A stretch of 64,000 bases of DNA from Roseiarcus sp963765375. Lineage in GTDB: Bacteria > Pseudomonadota > Alphaproteobacteria > Rhizobiales > Beijerinckiaceae. The translations under genes were made by a program, and so were the position numbers. Shown here one piece after another: positions 8,854 to 17,787 of the stretch. The stretch is taken from NCBI GenBank assembly GCA_963765375.1, contig CAVXVZ010000005.1, positions 496,001 through 560,000 of the forward strand, read 5' to 3'. Positions within the stretch are counted from its first letter, which is position 1, and every line of letters starts with the position of its first letter. The notes below the pieces were generated by a model. It was not told where the DNA came from, made no database searches, and saw only the letters and a list, made by a program, of their open reading frames with translations.

Positions 8854-9651
8854 ATGGGCGAACGGCTGATCGAATTGAGGAATATCGCCAAGACCTATGG
8901 CCGCATGTTCGCGGTCGGCGGCGTCAACCTGCATGTCGACCGGGGCGAGGTCGTCGGCCTGCTCGGCGACAACGGGGCCGGCAAATCGACGCTGATCAAG
9001 ATGCTCGCCGGCGCCATCCAGCCGACCAGCGGCGAAATCCTGGTGCGCGGCAAGCGCGAGACCCATTGGAACGCCGCGCGCTCGCGCAACGCCGGCATCG
9101 AGACGGTGTTCCAGGACCGCGCGCTCTGCGTGCAGCAGACGATCACCCGCAACATCTTCCTCGGCCGCGAGCTCAACCGCGCGGTCGGGTTTCTCGACAG
9201 CGCCCGGGAGCGCGCCGAAGCCGACCGGCTGATGTGCGAAATCGGCTTCACCTCGAAAGTGTTCTCGCCCGATTCGATCGTCGGCCAGCTCTCGGGCGGC
9301 GAGCGGCAGGGGGTCGCGCTGGCGCGGGCGATCTACAACAAGGCCGACCTGATCGTGATGGACGAGCCGACGACCGCGCTGTCGCTGACCGAGACCGAGA
9401 AGGTGTTCCGCTTCGTGCGCACGGTCCGCGCCGGCGGCCGGTCGGTGCTGTTCATCGGCCACAATATCCACCATGTGTTCGACATCGCCGAACGCTTCGT
9501 GGTCATGGATCGCGGCACGGTCGCATTGCAGGCGACCAAGGAGGAAGTGGGCTCAGCCGAGCGCCTGATCGCCTACATGGAGCGGCTCGCCCATCCGCAG
9601 GGGGTCGAGATTCCCGCTTCCCCCGGTCATCGGCCGGAGGCGGCCTCGTGA
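8854..9651 (+). CDS. Sugar ABC transporter ATP-binding protein, single-domain
   Basis: A 265-residue ATPase with Walker A GDNGAGKSTLIK, signature LSGGERQGVALARAI, Walker B LIVMDEPTTAL and the switch His in LFIGHNIHHVFD. RbsA-type sugar ATPases usually have two nucleotide-binding domains (about 500 residues); this one has a single domain and must dimerise, as in FrcA-like importers. An AGAAGAGG site precedes the ATG. Its stop overlaps the permease GTG start as GTGA, which implies coupled translation. Confidence 0.92.
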   Translation: MGERLIELRNIAKTYGRMFAVGGVNLHVDRGEVVGLLGDNGAGKSTLIKMLAGAIQPTSGEILVRGKRETHWNAARSRNAGIETVFQDRALCVQQTITRNIFLGRELNRAVGFLDSARERAEADRLMCEIGFTSKVFSPDSIVGQLSGGERQGVALARAIYNKADLIVMDEPTTALSLTETEKVFRFVRTVRAGGRSVLFIGHNIHHVFDIAERFVVMDRGTVALQATKEEVGSAERLIAYMERLAHPQGVEIPASPGHRPEAAS

Positions 9652-10667
9652 GCCCTTCGCTCGAACCGATCGAGGCGCGCGCGAAGCCGGTCGCGCGTCC
9701 GCCGGAGAGCGCGCTCAGACGCTTCGCCGACCGCAACCGGGCCGCGCTCGGCACGCTCGCCGTGTTCGCGGTGATGATCGCGATCTTCATGGCCGCGAGC
9801 CCGACCGTGTTCCTGCACTGGCCGATCTACGATTCGGTTCTCGTCACCCTGCCGGTCGCGCTCTGCCTCGTGGCGCCGCTCGTATTCGTGGTCACGGTCG
9901 GCGAGATCGACCTTTCGTTTCCGGCCACGATGGGGTTCTCGGCCTGGATTTTCGCCCTCGTCGTGCATTTCGGCTTGAGCCCGTTTCTCGGCATTGTCGC
10001 GGCGCTCATGACCGGCATGGCGCTCGGCGCATGCGTCGGCGCGCTCGTCGTGACCGCGGGCCTGTCGTCGCTCATCGCCACGCTCGGCATGAATTTCATG
10101 CTGCGCGGCTTCATCATGATCATCACCCAGGGCAAGTCGATCGCGCTGCTCGAATTGCAGGACACGACCGCGGGCTCGCTCTTCGCCGGCCAGGTCCTCG
10201 GCGTTCCGGTCCAGATCTTCTGGGCGCTCGGCTTCGTCATCTTCGCCGGCCTTCTGTTCAACCAGCACAAGTTCGGGGCGCGGGTGCGCGCGGTCGGCGA
10301 CAATCCCGACAGCGCCGGCCAGATGGGCGTCAACGTCGCCCGCGTGCGCATCCTGACCTTCGTTTTCGTCGGCCTCGGCGCCGCGCTCGCTGGGGTGTTC
10401 TCGACCATGGTCAACTACACCTGGTGGCCGACGACCGGCGACGGCTATCTTCTCCCGGCGATCGCCTCGGTTTTCGTTGGCGGAACGCCGACCTGGGGCG
10501 GCGTCGGCACGATCGCCGGGGGCGCGATCGGCGCGCTGACGGTGTCCTTCATTCAGAGCGGCATCGTCGCCGCGGGCCTGAGCGGATTCTACGTCCAGTT
10601 CTTCAACGGCCTCATCATAATTCTTGCGCTCCTCGGCCATCGATGGAACCAGAAGCGTTACCGGTAG
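9648..10667 (+). CDS. Sugar ABC transporter permease (RbsC/FrcB-like)
   Basis: A 339-residue inner-membrane permease of the BPD_transp_2 family with about eight to ten hydrophobic segments. Landmarks are VTVGEIDLSFPATMGFSAW, TLGMNFMLRG, the cytoplasmic loop FGARVRAVGDNPDSAGQMG that contacts the ATPase, and FVGGTPTWGGVGT. The frame is open from 8787, but that part is antisense-like noise; the GTG at 9648 overlapping the ATPase stop is the sensible start. It forms a homodimeric channel for the sugar importer. Confidence 0.92.
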   Translation: MSPSLEPIEARAKPVARPPESALRRFADRNRAALGTLAVFAVMIAIFMAASPTVFLHWPIYDSVLVTLPVALCLVAPLVFVVTVGEIDLSFPATMGFSAWIFALVVHFGLSPFLGIVAALMTGMALGACVGALVVTAGLSSLIATLGMNFMLRGFIMIITQGKSIALLELQDTTAGSLFAGQVLGVPVQIFWALGFVIFAGLLFNQHKFGARVRAVGDNPDSAGQMGVNVARVRILTFVFVGLGAALAGVFSTMVNYTWWPTTGDGYLLPAIASVFVGGTPTWGGVGTIAGGAIGALTVSFIQSGIVAAGLSGFYVQFFNGLIIILALLGHRWNQKRYR

Positions 10668-10688
10668 GCCTGGCGCGCAGAGGATGAG

Positions 10689-11750
10689 ATGAGCGCTGAA
10701 GGGCAGCGGCGAGCGAAAATCGCGGTCATCGGCGACCGGTTCATGACGCCTTCGACCTTCGAGGCGGCGATCCGCGCGCGCTGCGGCGGCCTCGTCGATA
10801 TCGCGGCCATGCAATTGCCGTGGCCCGACGAGCCGACGCGGCACGGCTACGCCGAGCCGGGCATGGACGGCCTCAAGGAATACCAGGGCGACGCCGAGAC
10901 GATCGTCGCCTTTGTCGGCGCGACCGAGATCGCGATCACCCAGCTCGCGCCATTCTCCGCCGCGATGCTCGAGCGCATGCCCAATCTCAGGCTGATCGTC
11001 GTGGCCCGCGGCGGGCCGGTGAACATCGATCTCGCCGCCGCGCGGGAACGCGGCGTCCTCGTCGTCAACGCGCCCGGGCGCAACGCCTCCGCGGTTGCCG
11101 AGTTCACCATCGGCGCGATCATCGCCGAGACCCGGGGGATGACCCGCGGGCACGACGCGTTGCGTCGCGGCGAATGGCGCGGCGACCTCTATCGGGCCGA
11201 CCTCATTGGCCGCGAGCTGTCGCAAATGACGGTCGGCGTGATCGGCTACGGCCATATCGGAACGAAGGTCGTCCGCCTGCTCAAGGGGTTCGGCGGGCGC
11301 ATTCTCGTCGCCGACCCCTACATTGAATTGTCGCCCGAGGATGTCCGCGACGGCGTGGTCCAGACGACGCTTCCGGCGCTGCTCCGGGGAAGCGACGTCG
11401 TCACCCTGCACGCGCGGGTGACCGCGGAAACCATGGGCTTCATCGGCCGGGCCGAATTCGCCGCGATGCGCGAAGGCGCGGTGTTCATCAATACGGCGCG
11501 CGGGCCCCTGGTCGACTATGGCGCGCTGACGGAAGCGCTGAAATCCGGCCGTCTGCGCGGCGCGATGCTGGAGACCTTCGCGATCGAGCCCGCTCCGGCC
11601 GACCTCGAACTCCTGCGGCTCCCCAACGTGACGCTCACGCCCCACATCGCCGGCGCCTCGCTCAAGACGATCGAACGGGCCGCGGAGGCCGCCGCCGAGG
11701 AGGTGCGTCGCTATCTCGCAGGCGAGGCGCCGCTCAACCCTTGCGCGTGA
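10689..11750 (+). CDS. D-isomer-specific 2-hydroxyacid dehydrogenase
   Basis: A 353-residue enzyme of the phosphoglycerate/2-hydroxyacid dehydrogenase family. The NAD-binding Rossmann motif reads VGVIGYGHIGTKVVR. The substrate-side NAPGRNASAVAEFTIG, the catalytic-helix region AVFINTARGPLVDYGAL and the C-terminal TPHIAGAS (catalytic His) are all present, so it looks active. It follows the permease by 21 bp with its own AGAGG site. As the last gene of the operon it probably reduces or oxidises an acid intermediate of the imported compound. The lack of a serine-binding ACT domain argues against SerA. Confidence 0.88.
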   Translation: MSAEGQRRAKIAVIGDRFMTPSTFEAAIRARCGGLVDIAAMQLPWPDEPTRHGYAEPGMDGLKEYQGDAETIVAFVGATEIAITQLAPFSAAMLERMPNLRLIVVARGGPVNIDLAAARERGVLVVNAPGRNASAVAEFTIGAIIAETRGMTRGHDALRRGEWRGDLYRADLIGRELSQMTVGVIGYGHIGTKVVRLLKGFGGRILVADPYIELSPEDVRDGVVQTTLPALLRGSDVVTLHARVTAETMGFIGRAEFAAMREGAVFINTARGPLVDYGALTEALKSGRLRGAMLETFAIEPAPADLELLRLPNVTLTPHIAGASLKTIERAAEAAAEEVRRYLAGEAPLNPCA

Positions 11751-11799
11751 CGAACGCCTGCCCGGGGCCGGCCCGTCAGGTCGCGCGCGAGCGCCGCCG

Positions 11800-12423
11800 T
11801 CAAGGCGACGCGCCGAGCGCCTCCGCCCAGAGCGGACGGTAGCCGCGAGCAAGCGCTGCGACGGTCGAGGGCGGGGTCAGCACGTCGGCGAGGGCGTGAG
11901 GATCGAGCGGCGCCGGCGGGCCGTAGCCGGCGAAGCTCCATGGCAAAAGGGCGCCGCCGCGAACGGCGTAGGCGGCCCCATCCCGGGCGATCATCGTCCC
12001 GTCGGGCAGATCGCCGAGCCGCATCCGCCATGTGCGTTTTGCGCGATTCTCGACCCGCTCGCGATGGAGCGCTTCGTCCATATCGTCGGCGCCGAGCGGT
12101 TGACCGGGAAAGGCCGCGAGAAAGGCCTTCGCCGCCGCGCGCCGGCATTCGAAGCAGGGCCGATGGCCGGCGGCGAGCGTGGTCGGCTCGTCGAGGAAGA
12201 AAAGCTCGGTGTAGCCATCGCCCCATACCTCGCGCCGGCGGCCCTTGAACGCGCAGACGCAGGCGATCCAGCGCCTCGAGGTCCATCGCCGTCCGCGCAG
12301 CGTCCGGTCGTCGCGATGCAGCCGCCCGCCGCGATTGCCCATCAGCCCGCCGCGCTCGGCGACGGCGTGAAATTGGCCGAACGGGTCGACGCGATTTTGC
12401 AGCGGCCGGGGAGTTTGAGACAT
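11800..12423 (-). CDS. Conserved hypothetical protein (207 residues)
   Basis: I do not know a function. The protein resembles a conserved Hyphomicrobiales hypothetical family with an N-terminal MGNRGGRLHRD, then RRWISCVCAF-like text (here RRWIACVCAFKGRRREVWG). These are followed by GHRPCFECRRAAAKAF, which carries a CxxC pair that may bind metal. Its length and composition match coding sequence. The frame extends to 12498, but that would overlap the divergent DUF1272 gene; ATG at 12423 (MSQTPRPLQNRVDPFG) is preferred. It converges with the sugar operon across 49 bp. Confidence 0.72.
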   Translation of the reverse strand: MSQTPRPLQNRVDPFGQFHAVAERGGLMGNRGGRLHRDDRTLRGRRWTSRRWIACVCAFKGRRREVWGDGYTELFFLDEPTTLAAGHRPCFECRRAAAKAFLAAFPGQPLGADDMDEALHRERVENRAKRTWRMRLGDLPDGTMIARDGAAYAVRGGALLPWSFAGYGPPAPLDPHALADVLTPPSTVAALARGYRPLWAEALGASP

Positions 12424-12498
12424 GCTCGGCTGCGACACGTTGCGTTCCATACGCGGCGGGTCCACGCTTTCGAATCCTTGGCTTTTGTCGGAGAACAC

Positions 12499-12810
12499 GT
12501 GGCGCTCGAACTTCGACCGAATTGCGAATATTGCGATCGGGATTTGCCGCCGGCCTCACCCGAGGCCCGCATCTGCACCTACGAGTGCACATTTTGCGCC
12601 GATTGCGTCGAGCGGCATTTGCATGACGTCTGCCCGAATTGCGGCGGCGGTTTTGCTGCGCGACCAATCCGGTCCAGTCGCGAGTGGCGCCGTGGGCTCT
12701 CGCTCGCCAAGCGGCCAGCGTCGACGAAACGCGCCGGACTCTCTTACAGCCGCGAAGAGATCGCTCTTTTCATCCGCGACGTCGCGCTCGTCGCGCCTGA
12801 CAAGCGCTGA
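12499..12810 (+). CDS. DUF1272 zinc-ribbon protein
   Basis: A 103-residue protein starting at GTG. The first 55 residues match the DUF1272 pattern: LELRPNCEYCDRDLPP, then EARICTYECTFCADC and CPNCGG. The paired cysteines (CxxC three times) suggest one or two structural zinc sites. A C-terminal extension of about 45 residues (KRAGLSYSREEIALFIRD) goes beyond the usual short family length and may be a variant feature. Function is unknown. It is divergent from the 207-residue hypothetical gene, with 75 bp between the starts. Confidence 0.8.
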   Translation: MALELRPNCEYCDRDLPPASPEARICTYECTFCADCVERHLHDVCPNCGGGFAARPIRSSREWRRGLSLAKRPASTKRAGLSYSREEIALFIRDVALVAPDKR

Positions 12811-12825
12811 CAAACTCGACCGCCC

Positions 12826-14259
12826 TCATCGCACCGGCGCGCTCTGCACGCTCGCCTGCGCCTCGCCGACCGTGTCGACGCCGTAGACGTCGTCGCGGAA
12901 CTCGGCCGGGCCGTCGCCGTTCGACCAGCCGGTGAGGTACACCCAGATCACCGGCACGGCTTTCGCGAGCTTGATGTCATAAGCGCCGCCTTCCTTGATC
13001 TTGGCCTCGAGCGCCGCCTTGTCCCAGCCGCCACCAGGTCCGCCGCCCGTACCCTGCAGGAGCCACGCGGCGTAGTCGTAGACGCCCTGCACTCTGACGC
13101 AGCCGTGGCTCAAGAACCGGTAGTCGGCGCCGAACAGGCCCTTCGAGGGGGTGTCGTGCATGTAGACGGCGAGTTTGTTGGGCATGCCGATGCGGATCGA
13201 GCCGAGCGAATTGCCGGCGCCGGAATCCTGCCTCAGCGTGTAGTTGGCCGCCCGTTCGGTGCTCCAGTTGACGGATTTCGGATTGATCTCCTGGCCCGAG
13301 CCGTCGAGAATCCGAATCTTTGCCCGCGTGAGATAGCCAGGATCGCGCTGCATCCGGGGAATGATTTCCTTCTTGATGATCGAGATCGGCACCGTCCAGG
13401 TCGGATTGAGGTTGATGACCTGGATGTGAGCGGCGATCTCGGGCGACGGATGCTCGGGATCGCCGACAATCGCGACATAGCGGTGAACGACGCGGCCGTT
13501 CTCGACCGCCTCGACCGAGGTCGACGGCAGATTGACTACGACATAGCGGTCGTCGAAGGAAAAATTGAGCCCCGCCAGCCGATTGGCGCTCGAGGCGAGC
13601 TCGTTGAAGCGCTCCCTCGCCGGAACGTTCATCGCTTTCAGCGTCGCCCCGGAGACGACGCCCGTCTGCCGCAGCCCCATGTGCGACTGGAAGCGTTTCA
13701 CCGCCGCCGTGAGGCCTCCGTCCCACGCGAGGCCGCTCGCCTGGGCGGCGTCCAGGTAGCCCTCGATCATGAGCCGCTTGCGCAGTTTCGCAACTGCCGG
13801 ACCTTTCGTTCCCGGCCCAATCGCGACGATGTCGGTCGGCCAGCCGCCGGCGTCCACGATCGCCGAATAGCGTTCGGACGCCTTCGCGGTGGCGAAGAAG
13901 GTATCGGGCCGAAGCGTCGGCTCCGGATCGTCGCCGAGGGCGGTTTCACGCGGCGGCGGGGGCGGGGCGACTTTTTTCGGCTTGGGGGGCGCCGCGGTCT
14001 CGACCGGAATCGGCGCGGCCGCGGGCGGCGGACCGGCTGGCGTCGCCTCGGCCCCCGTCGCGGGCGGCGCCGCGACATTTGGCGTCGGCATGAACGGGCT
14101 CACCAGGGCGTCTGGCGCGGAAGGCGCGGCCGCCGGATTGGCCGGGGCGGCCGGAGAAGAGGTTGAACCGGCCGGAATCGCCGGGGTCTGCGCCAGCGCG
14201 CCGGACACCAGGAGGGGCAGCCCGACCAGCGCCCCCGCGACCAGAACTCGCAGCATCAT
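12826..14259 (-). CDS. L,D-transpeptidase, YcbB-like, with peptidoglycan-binding domain
   Basis: A 477-residue exported cell-wall enzyme. After a signal peptide (residues 1-23, ending GALAQT) comes a Pro/Ala-rich linker to about residue 110. A peptidoglycan-binding domain with LRKRLMIEGYLD and the YkuD catalytic domain follow. The active site FLSHGCVRVQ holds the nucleophilic Cys with its His. It would form 3-3 (meso-Dap) cross-links in the periplasm, or attach proteins to peptidoglycan. Upstream on the same strand is a small membrane protein gene with no obvious link to it. Confidence 0.92.
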   Translation of the reverse strand: MMLRVLVAGALVGLPLLVSGALAQTPAIPAGSTSSPAAPANPAAAPSAPDALVSPFMPTPNVAAPPATGAEATPAGPPPAAAPIPVETAAPPKPKKVAPPPPPRETALGDDPEPTLRPDTFFATAKASERYSAIVDAGGWPTDIVAIGPGTKGPAVAKLRKRLMIEGYLDAAQASGLAWDGGLTAAVKRFQSHMGLRQTGVVSGATLKAMNVPARERFNELASSANRLAGLNFSFDDRYVVVNLPSTSVEAVENGRVVHRYVAIVGDPEHPSPEIAAHIQVINLNPTWTVPISIIKKEIIPRMQRDPGYLTRAKIRILDGSGQEINPKSVNWSTERAANYTLRQDSGAGNSLGSIRIGMPNKLAVYMHDTPSKGLFGADYRFLSHGCVRVQGVYDYAAWLLQGTGGGPGGGWDKAALEAKIKEGGAYDIKLAKAVPVIWVYLTGWSNGDGPAEFRDDVYGVDTVGEAQASVQSAPVR

Positions 14260-14453
14260 GAATCAAATCCGACCGCGCATAAGGCGCGCGCTCGCGCCCG
14301 TCCGGCGCGCCGCCTGCCTATTCCGAATCGGGCTCATAGTTCGGCGCCGCGGCTTTCTTGCGGCGTCGGCGAGCGCATTTTCGCCACTTACGTCGGCTGG
14401 GGCGAAAAAGCAAAGGCTATGCGGGGCCAAGCCTGAGTCAGTCGTTACCGCGC

Positions 14454-14660
14454 CTACTCGATCCCGGGCGAAAGCCTGTTGCTGCGAGAGCGGCGGTAGC
14501 CGGCAAAACCCAGCCCGCAGACGCAAAGCGCCATCAGCGCCCACGCCGACGTTTCCGGAGACGATGCATAAGCGACCGCCCCATATGGCACACCAACTGC
14601 AAGCGCGCCGCACCCTGCCGCGATCGCAAGCCGACGCGGATTCGCTGAGCTCATGGACAT
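14454..14660 (-). CDS. Small protein with PEP-CTERM-like C-terminal tail
   Basis: A 68-residue protein starting at ATG 14660 with a purine-rich GGGGG upstream. It has an N-terminal hydrophobic stretch (LAIAAGCGALAVGVPYGAVA) and a C-terminal PETSAWALMALCVCGLGF followed by AGYRRSRSNR. The tail resembles the PEP-CTERM sorting signal: a Pro-Glu pair, Trp, a hydrophobic helix ending in GLGFAGYRR, then basic residues. Such tails are processed by exosortases. The mature part would be tiny, so it may be a shortened relative or a coincidental two-helix membrane peptide. No exosortase gene is in the window. Confidence 0.5.
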   Translation of the reverse strand: MSMSSANPRRLAIAAGCGALAVGVPYGAVAYASSPETSAWALMALCVCGLGFAGYRRSRSNRLSPGIE

Positions 14661-14790
14661 GTTACCCCCAAGTCCGAACACGAACGTGAGAACTCTCCTA
14701 ACCTCGAAGCGTGACAAGACTATGGCGATATGTTGCGGACGCGAAGAAAAAATTGCGCACTGCGGTACAACTATCGAGTTGCTGTTCGGC

Positions 14791-14814
14791 GCGCCGGCGG
14801 CTGAACGCCGGCGC
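14791..14814. terminator. Strong GC hairpin just after lutC
   Basis: GCGCCGGCG, a 6-base loop, then CGCCGGCGC: a perfect 9-bp stem located 8 bp past the lutC stop. There is no T-run on either side, so it is a transcript-end or stabilising hairpin, not a canonical intrinsic terminator. Confidence 0.5.
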
Positions 14815-14821
14815 CCGGGCT

Positions 14822-15490
14822 TCAGCCGACGACGATGATATGGAGCCTGCGCGGGCCGTGGGCCCCAAGCAGCAGCGTTTGCTCGATGTCGGCCGAGCGC
14901 GATGGCCCGGTGATGAAATTGAGCGTGCGCGGCGCGCCGCCCTTGCCGTACGCGCCGCGCAGCTTGGCGAACACGCTTTCATAATCGGCCAGGATCGCGT
15001 CGTGCGGCAGGACGACAATGTGATTGTCGGGGAGAAAATTGAGCGTCGTCGGGTTGTCGGCGCCGGAGACGAGCGCGAGCGTCCCGGTCTCCGCGATCCC
15101 GGCGAAGGCGGCCGAAACCGCGTTGACGTCGCGCCCGTCGGACGCCCCGTGCAATATCTCGAGCGCAGTTTCGCCCCACGGCATCGCGGCTAGACGCGGA
15201 TCCGCGCCCATGCGCAGCGTCGCCGGACAATTGTTCTCGCGCAGGAACCGGGCGATTTCCGCCGGCGCATCCGCCCATCCCGCGACCTCGGCGAGGCTCG
15301 CCTGCGCGCGCTCAGCCTCGGCCTTGAAGGTCGCCAGCCGGGCCGGGAGGTCCCCTTGTCCGCGCTTGGGGACGACGCCGGGCGGGGCTTCCCTGAGGCG
15401 CGTCTCGACCTCGAACCGGCGCGGCGCCTCGTCGCCGCGGACCGCGAGCGAGCGTCGAATGCTGGCGAAGAGCGCCTCGCGCGAGTTCAT
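14822..15490 (-). CDS. lutC: Lactate utilisation protein LutC
   Basis: A 222-residue LUD-domain protein, the third subunit of the LutABC L-lactate oxidation complex. Typical stretches are IAETGTLALVSGADNPTTL and the C-terminal ITGPSRSADIEQTLLLGAHG. The frame runs open to 15955 inside lutB, but the ATG at 15490 overlaps the lutB stop as ATGA and is the true start. With lutA and lutB it forms a tight minus-strand operon in the order A-B-C. The complex feeds electrons from lactate to the respiratory chain at the inner membrane. Confidence 0.93.
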   Translation of the reverse strand: MNSREALFASIRRSLAVRGDEAPRRFEVETRLREAPPGVVPKRGQGDLPARLATFKAEAERAQASLAEVAGWADAPAEIARFLRENNCPATLRMGADPRLAAMPWGETALEILHGASDGRDVNAVSAAFAGIAETGTLALVSGADNPTTLNFLPDNHIVVLPHDAILADYESVFAKLRGAYGKGGAPRTLNFITGPSRSADIEQTLLLGAHGPRRLHIIVVG

Positions 15491-16914
15491 CGCACAGCCC
15501 CGCTCTTCGCCCGCCATTGGCTCTGGAACGTGGCGCCCTCGGGCGCCGCAAGGTCGCGATAGCGAGTCCAGCCCCCGGCGAACGGCAGCCAGGAGAAGCG
15601 GCCGCTGCGGCGGCCCGCAAGGTGCATGGCGCGCGCCGCGAGATCGGCGCCCAAGCGGTAGAGCGCCGGACGGCTGGCGAAGAACGCCCAGAATCCGAGG
15701 CCATAGCGCAGAGGCGCCGGCGACAGGCGGCGCTCGAATTCGCGCTCCCGCCAGTGCCGCATCATGTTGGGCAGGGGAATCCGGACCGGGCACACCAATT
15801 CGCAGCGGCCGCAGAAGGTCGAGGCGTTGGGCAATTGGCCGCCCTCGGCGACGCCGATGAGGGAAGGCGTCAGCACCGCGCCCATCGGTCCGGGATAGAC
15901 CCAGCCGTAGGCGTGCCCGCCGACCGCCTGATAGACCGGGCAATGGTTCATGCACGCGCCGCAGCGGATGCAGCGCAGCATGTCCTCGAATTCGCCGCCG
16001 AGCATGGCCGAGCGGCCGTTGTCGAGGATCACGACATGATAGGCGCGCGGACCATCGGGGTCGCCCGGCCGGCGCGGCCCGGTCGAAAGCGTCGTGTAGA
16101 CCGAGGCGTCCTGGCCGGTCGCCGAGCGCGCGAGCACCCGCAGGAGCTGCGCCGCGTCCTCGAGCGTCGGCACGATCTTTTCGATCGAGGCGATGACGAT
16201 GTGCGCCTGGGGCAGGATTTGGGTCAGGTCGCCGTTGCCTTCGTTGGTGACGATGATCGACGTTCCGGTTTCGGCGATGAGGAAGTTCGCGCCGGTAATG
16301 CCGACGTCGGCGGCGAGGAACTTCGCCCGCAACACCTGGCGCGCCTCGCTGAGCAGCTGCTCAGGCTCGGCGAGACTGCGATCGGGCGCAAGGTCCCGAT
16401 GCGCCCTGCGGAATTCCTGCTCGACGTCTTTCGCCGTAAGGTGGATCGCCGGCGCAATGATGTGGGACGGCGTCTCGCCGCGCAACTGGATGATGTATTC
16501 GCCAAGGTCGGTTTCGGCCGCTTCGATCCCCGCGGCCTCGAGAGCGTGGTTGAGGCCGATCTCCTCGGAGATCATCGACTTGCCCTTGGTCACACTCTTT
16601 GCGCCCACCGACTTGCAGAGGCCGATGACGATCTCGCGCGCCTCCTCGGCGTCCTGCGCGTAGTGCACCTCGCCGCCGCTCTCGCGCACCTTGCGCTCGT
16701 AGGCCTCGAGATAGAGGTCGAGATGGGCGAGCGTGTGATCCTTGATCGCGCGGGCGCTGTCGCGCAGCGCGTCGAATTCGGGAAGCCGGGCGACAGCGGC
16801 CGCCCGCCGCCCGACGAAATTGCGTGAAAAGCCGAGCGCGCCTTGCAGGCGCGCGTCCATCAGCGCCTCGTGGACGTTCTCCTTGAAATGCGCCGAGGTC
16901 GCGACCTCGCTCAT
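15487..16914 (-). CDS. lutB: Lactate utilisation iron-sulfur protein LutB
   Basis: A 475-residue protein with an N-terminal LUD domain (SMISEEIGLNHALEAAGI, ETGTSIIVTNEGNG) and two C-terminal 4Fe-4S sites. The first is CIRCGACMNHCPVYQ and the second CGRCELVCPVRIPLP. It is the electron-carrying core of the LutABC lactate oxidase system. Both junctions in the operon are 4-bp ATGA overlaps (with lutA and lutC), so the three subunits are probably made in equal amounts. Confidence 0.95.
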   Translation of the reverse strand: MSEVATSAHFKENVHEALMDARLQGALGFSRNFVGRRAAAVARLPEFDALRDSARAIKDHTLAHLDLYLEAYERKVRESGGEVHYAQDAEEAREIVIGLCKSVGAKSVTKGKSMISEEIGLNHALEAAGIEAAETDLGEYIIQLRGETPSHIIAPAIHLTAKDVEQEFRRAHRDLAPDRSLAEPEQLLSEARQVLRAKFLAADVGITGANFLIAETGTSIIVTNEGNGDLTQILPQAHIVIASIEKIVPTLEDAAQLLRVLARSATGQDASVYTTLSTGPRRPGDPDGPRAYHVVILDNGRSAMLGGEFEDMLRCIRCGACMNHCPVYQAVGGHAYGWVYPGPMGAVLTPSLIGVAEGGQLPNASTFCGRCELVCPVRIPLPNMMRHWREREFERRLSPAPLRYGLGFWAFFASRPALYRLGADLAARAMHLAGRRSGRFSWLPFAGGWTRYRDLAAPEGATFQSQWRAKSGAVR

Positions 16915-17729
16915 TTCCGCAACTCCTTCTGGCTTTCGCCGATCGCAGGTCCGTCGGCCATGCCGGCGAGAATCTCGGCCACATGGCGCGCCTTGACGGC
17001 CGAGCCCTCGCGGCTCAGCTTGCCGGCCATGTTTAAAAGGCAGCCGAGATCGCCGGCGAGCAGCGTGTCGGCTTTCGCGCCGCGAATGTCGTCCGTTTTG
17101 CGAGAGACGATCGCGTTCGAGAGCTCGCCGTATTTGGTCGCGAACAGGCCGCCGAAGCCGCAGCAGGTTTCCGCTTCGTCGAGCTCGACCAGCGTCAGGC
17201 CCTCGACGCCGGCGAGCAGCCGCCGCGGCTGCGCCTTGACGCCGAGCTCGCGCAAGCCGGCGCAGGAATCGTGGTAGGCGACCGTTCCGTCGTAGCGCGC
17301 CGCCACCTTCTGGACGCCAAGCACATCGACCAGGAAGCTGACCAGCTCATGCGACTTTTCAGCGAAGCGCTCGGCTCGCTCCGCGAGGTCCGGCTCGCCC
17401 GCGAACAGGTCGGGATAGTGCTTGATCAGCATGCCGCCGCACGAGCCGCTCGGGGCGACGACGTAGTCGCAGTCCTCGAACGCCTCGATCGCCTGCCTCG
17501 CCAGCATTTTGGCGGTCGCGCGGTCGCCTGAATTATACGCCGGCTGGCCGCAGCAGGTCTGGCTCGGAACGATCACCTTGCAGCCGGCGTCCTCGAGGAG
17601 CTTGACCGCCGCGAAGCCGACGCTCGGCCGAATGACGTCGACGAGGCAGGTGACGAAGAGCCCGACGCGGGGCTGGGAGGTCCGGGCCGGGCTCGCGGAG
17701 GCCGCCGTCGCGTTCATGTCGATTTGCAT
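16911..17729 (-). CDS. lutA: Lactate utilisation Fe-S oxidoreductase LutA
   Basis: A 272-residue protein with two cysteine-rich CCG domains: VPSQTCCGQPAYNSGD in the first half and DEAETCCGFGGLFATKYG in the second. These bind unusual iron-sulfur clusters, as in the C-terminal part of GlcF and in HdrB. It opens the lutABC operon. Its start lies 58 bp from the divergent pncB start, so the two genes share a short promoter region. No regulator of the LutR or LldR type is seen next to it. Confidence 0.94.
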   Translation of the reverse strand: MQIDMNATAASASPARTSQPRVGLFVTCLVDVIRPSVGFAAVKLLEDAGCKVIVPSQTCCGQPAYNSGDRATAKMLARQAIEAFEDCDYVVAPSGSCGGMLIKHYPDLFAGEPDLAERAERFAEKSHELVSFLVDVLGVQKVAARYDGTVAYHDSCAGLRELGVKAQPRRLLAGVEGLTLVELDEAETCCGFGGLFATKYGELSNAIVSRKTDDIRGAKADTLLAGDLGCLLNMAGKLSREGSAVKARHVAEILAGMADGPAIGESQKELRK

Positions 17730-17787
17730 CCTTCGCCGCCCGGGCGGCGCTCTTGTCGCTCAGCCTTCGCCTCCGTAAGGTCGCACA

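Noticed and set aside
9627..11852. 741-codon minus frame opposite the permease and dehydrogenase
   Set aside because: No family motifs; the plus strand carries two well-defined genes in register with an operon.
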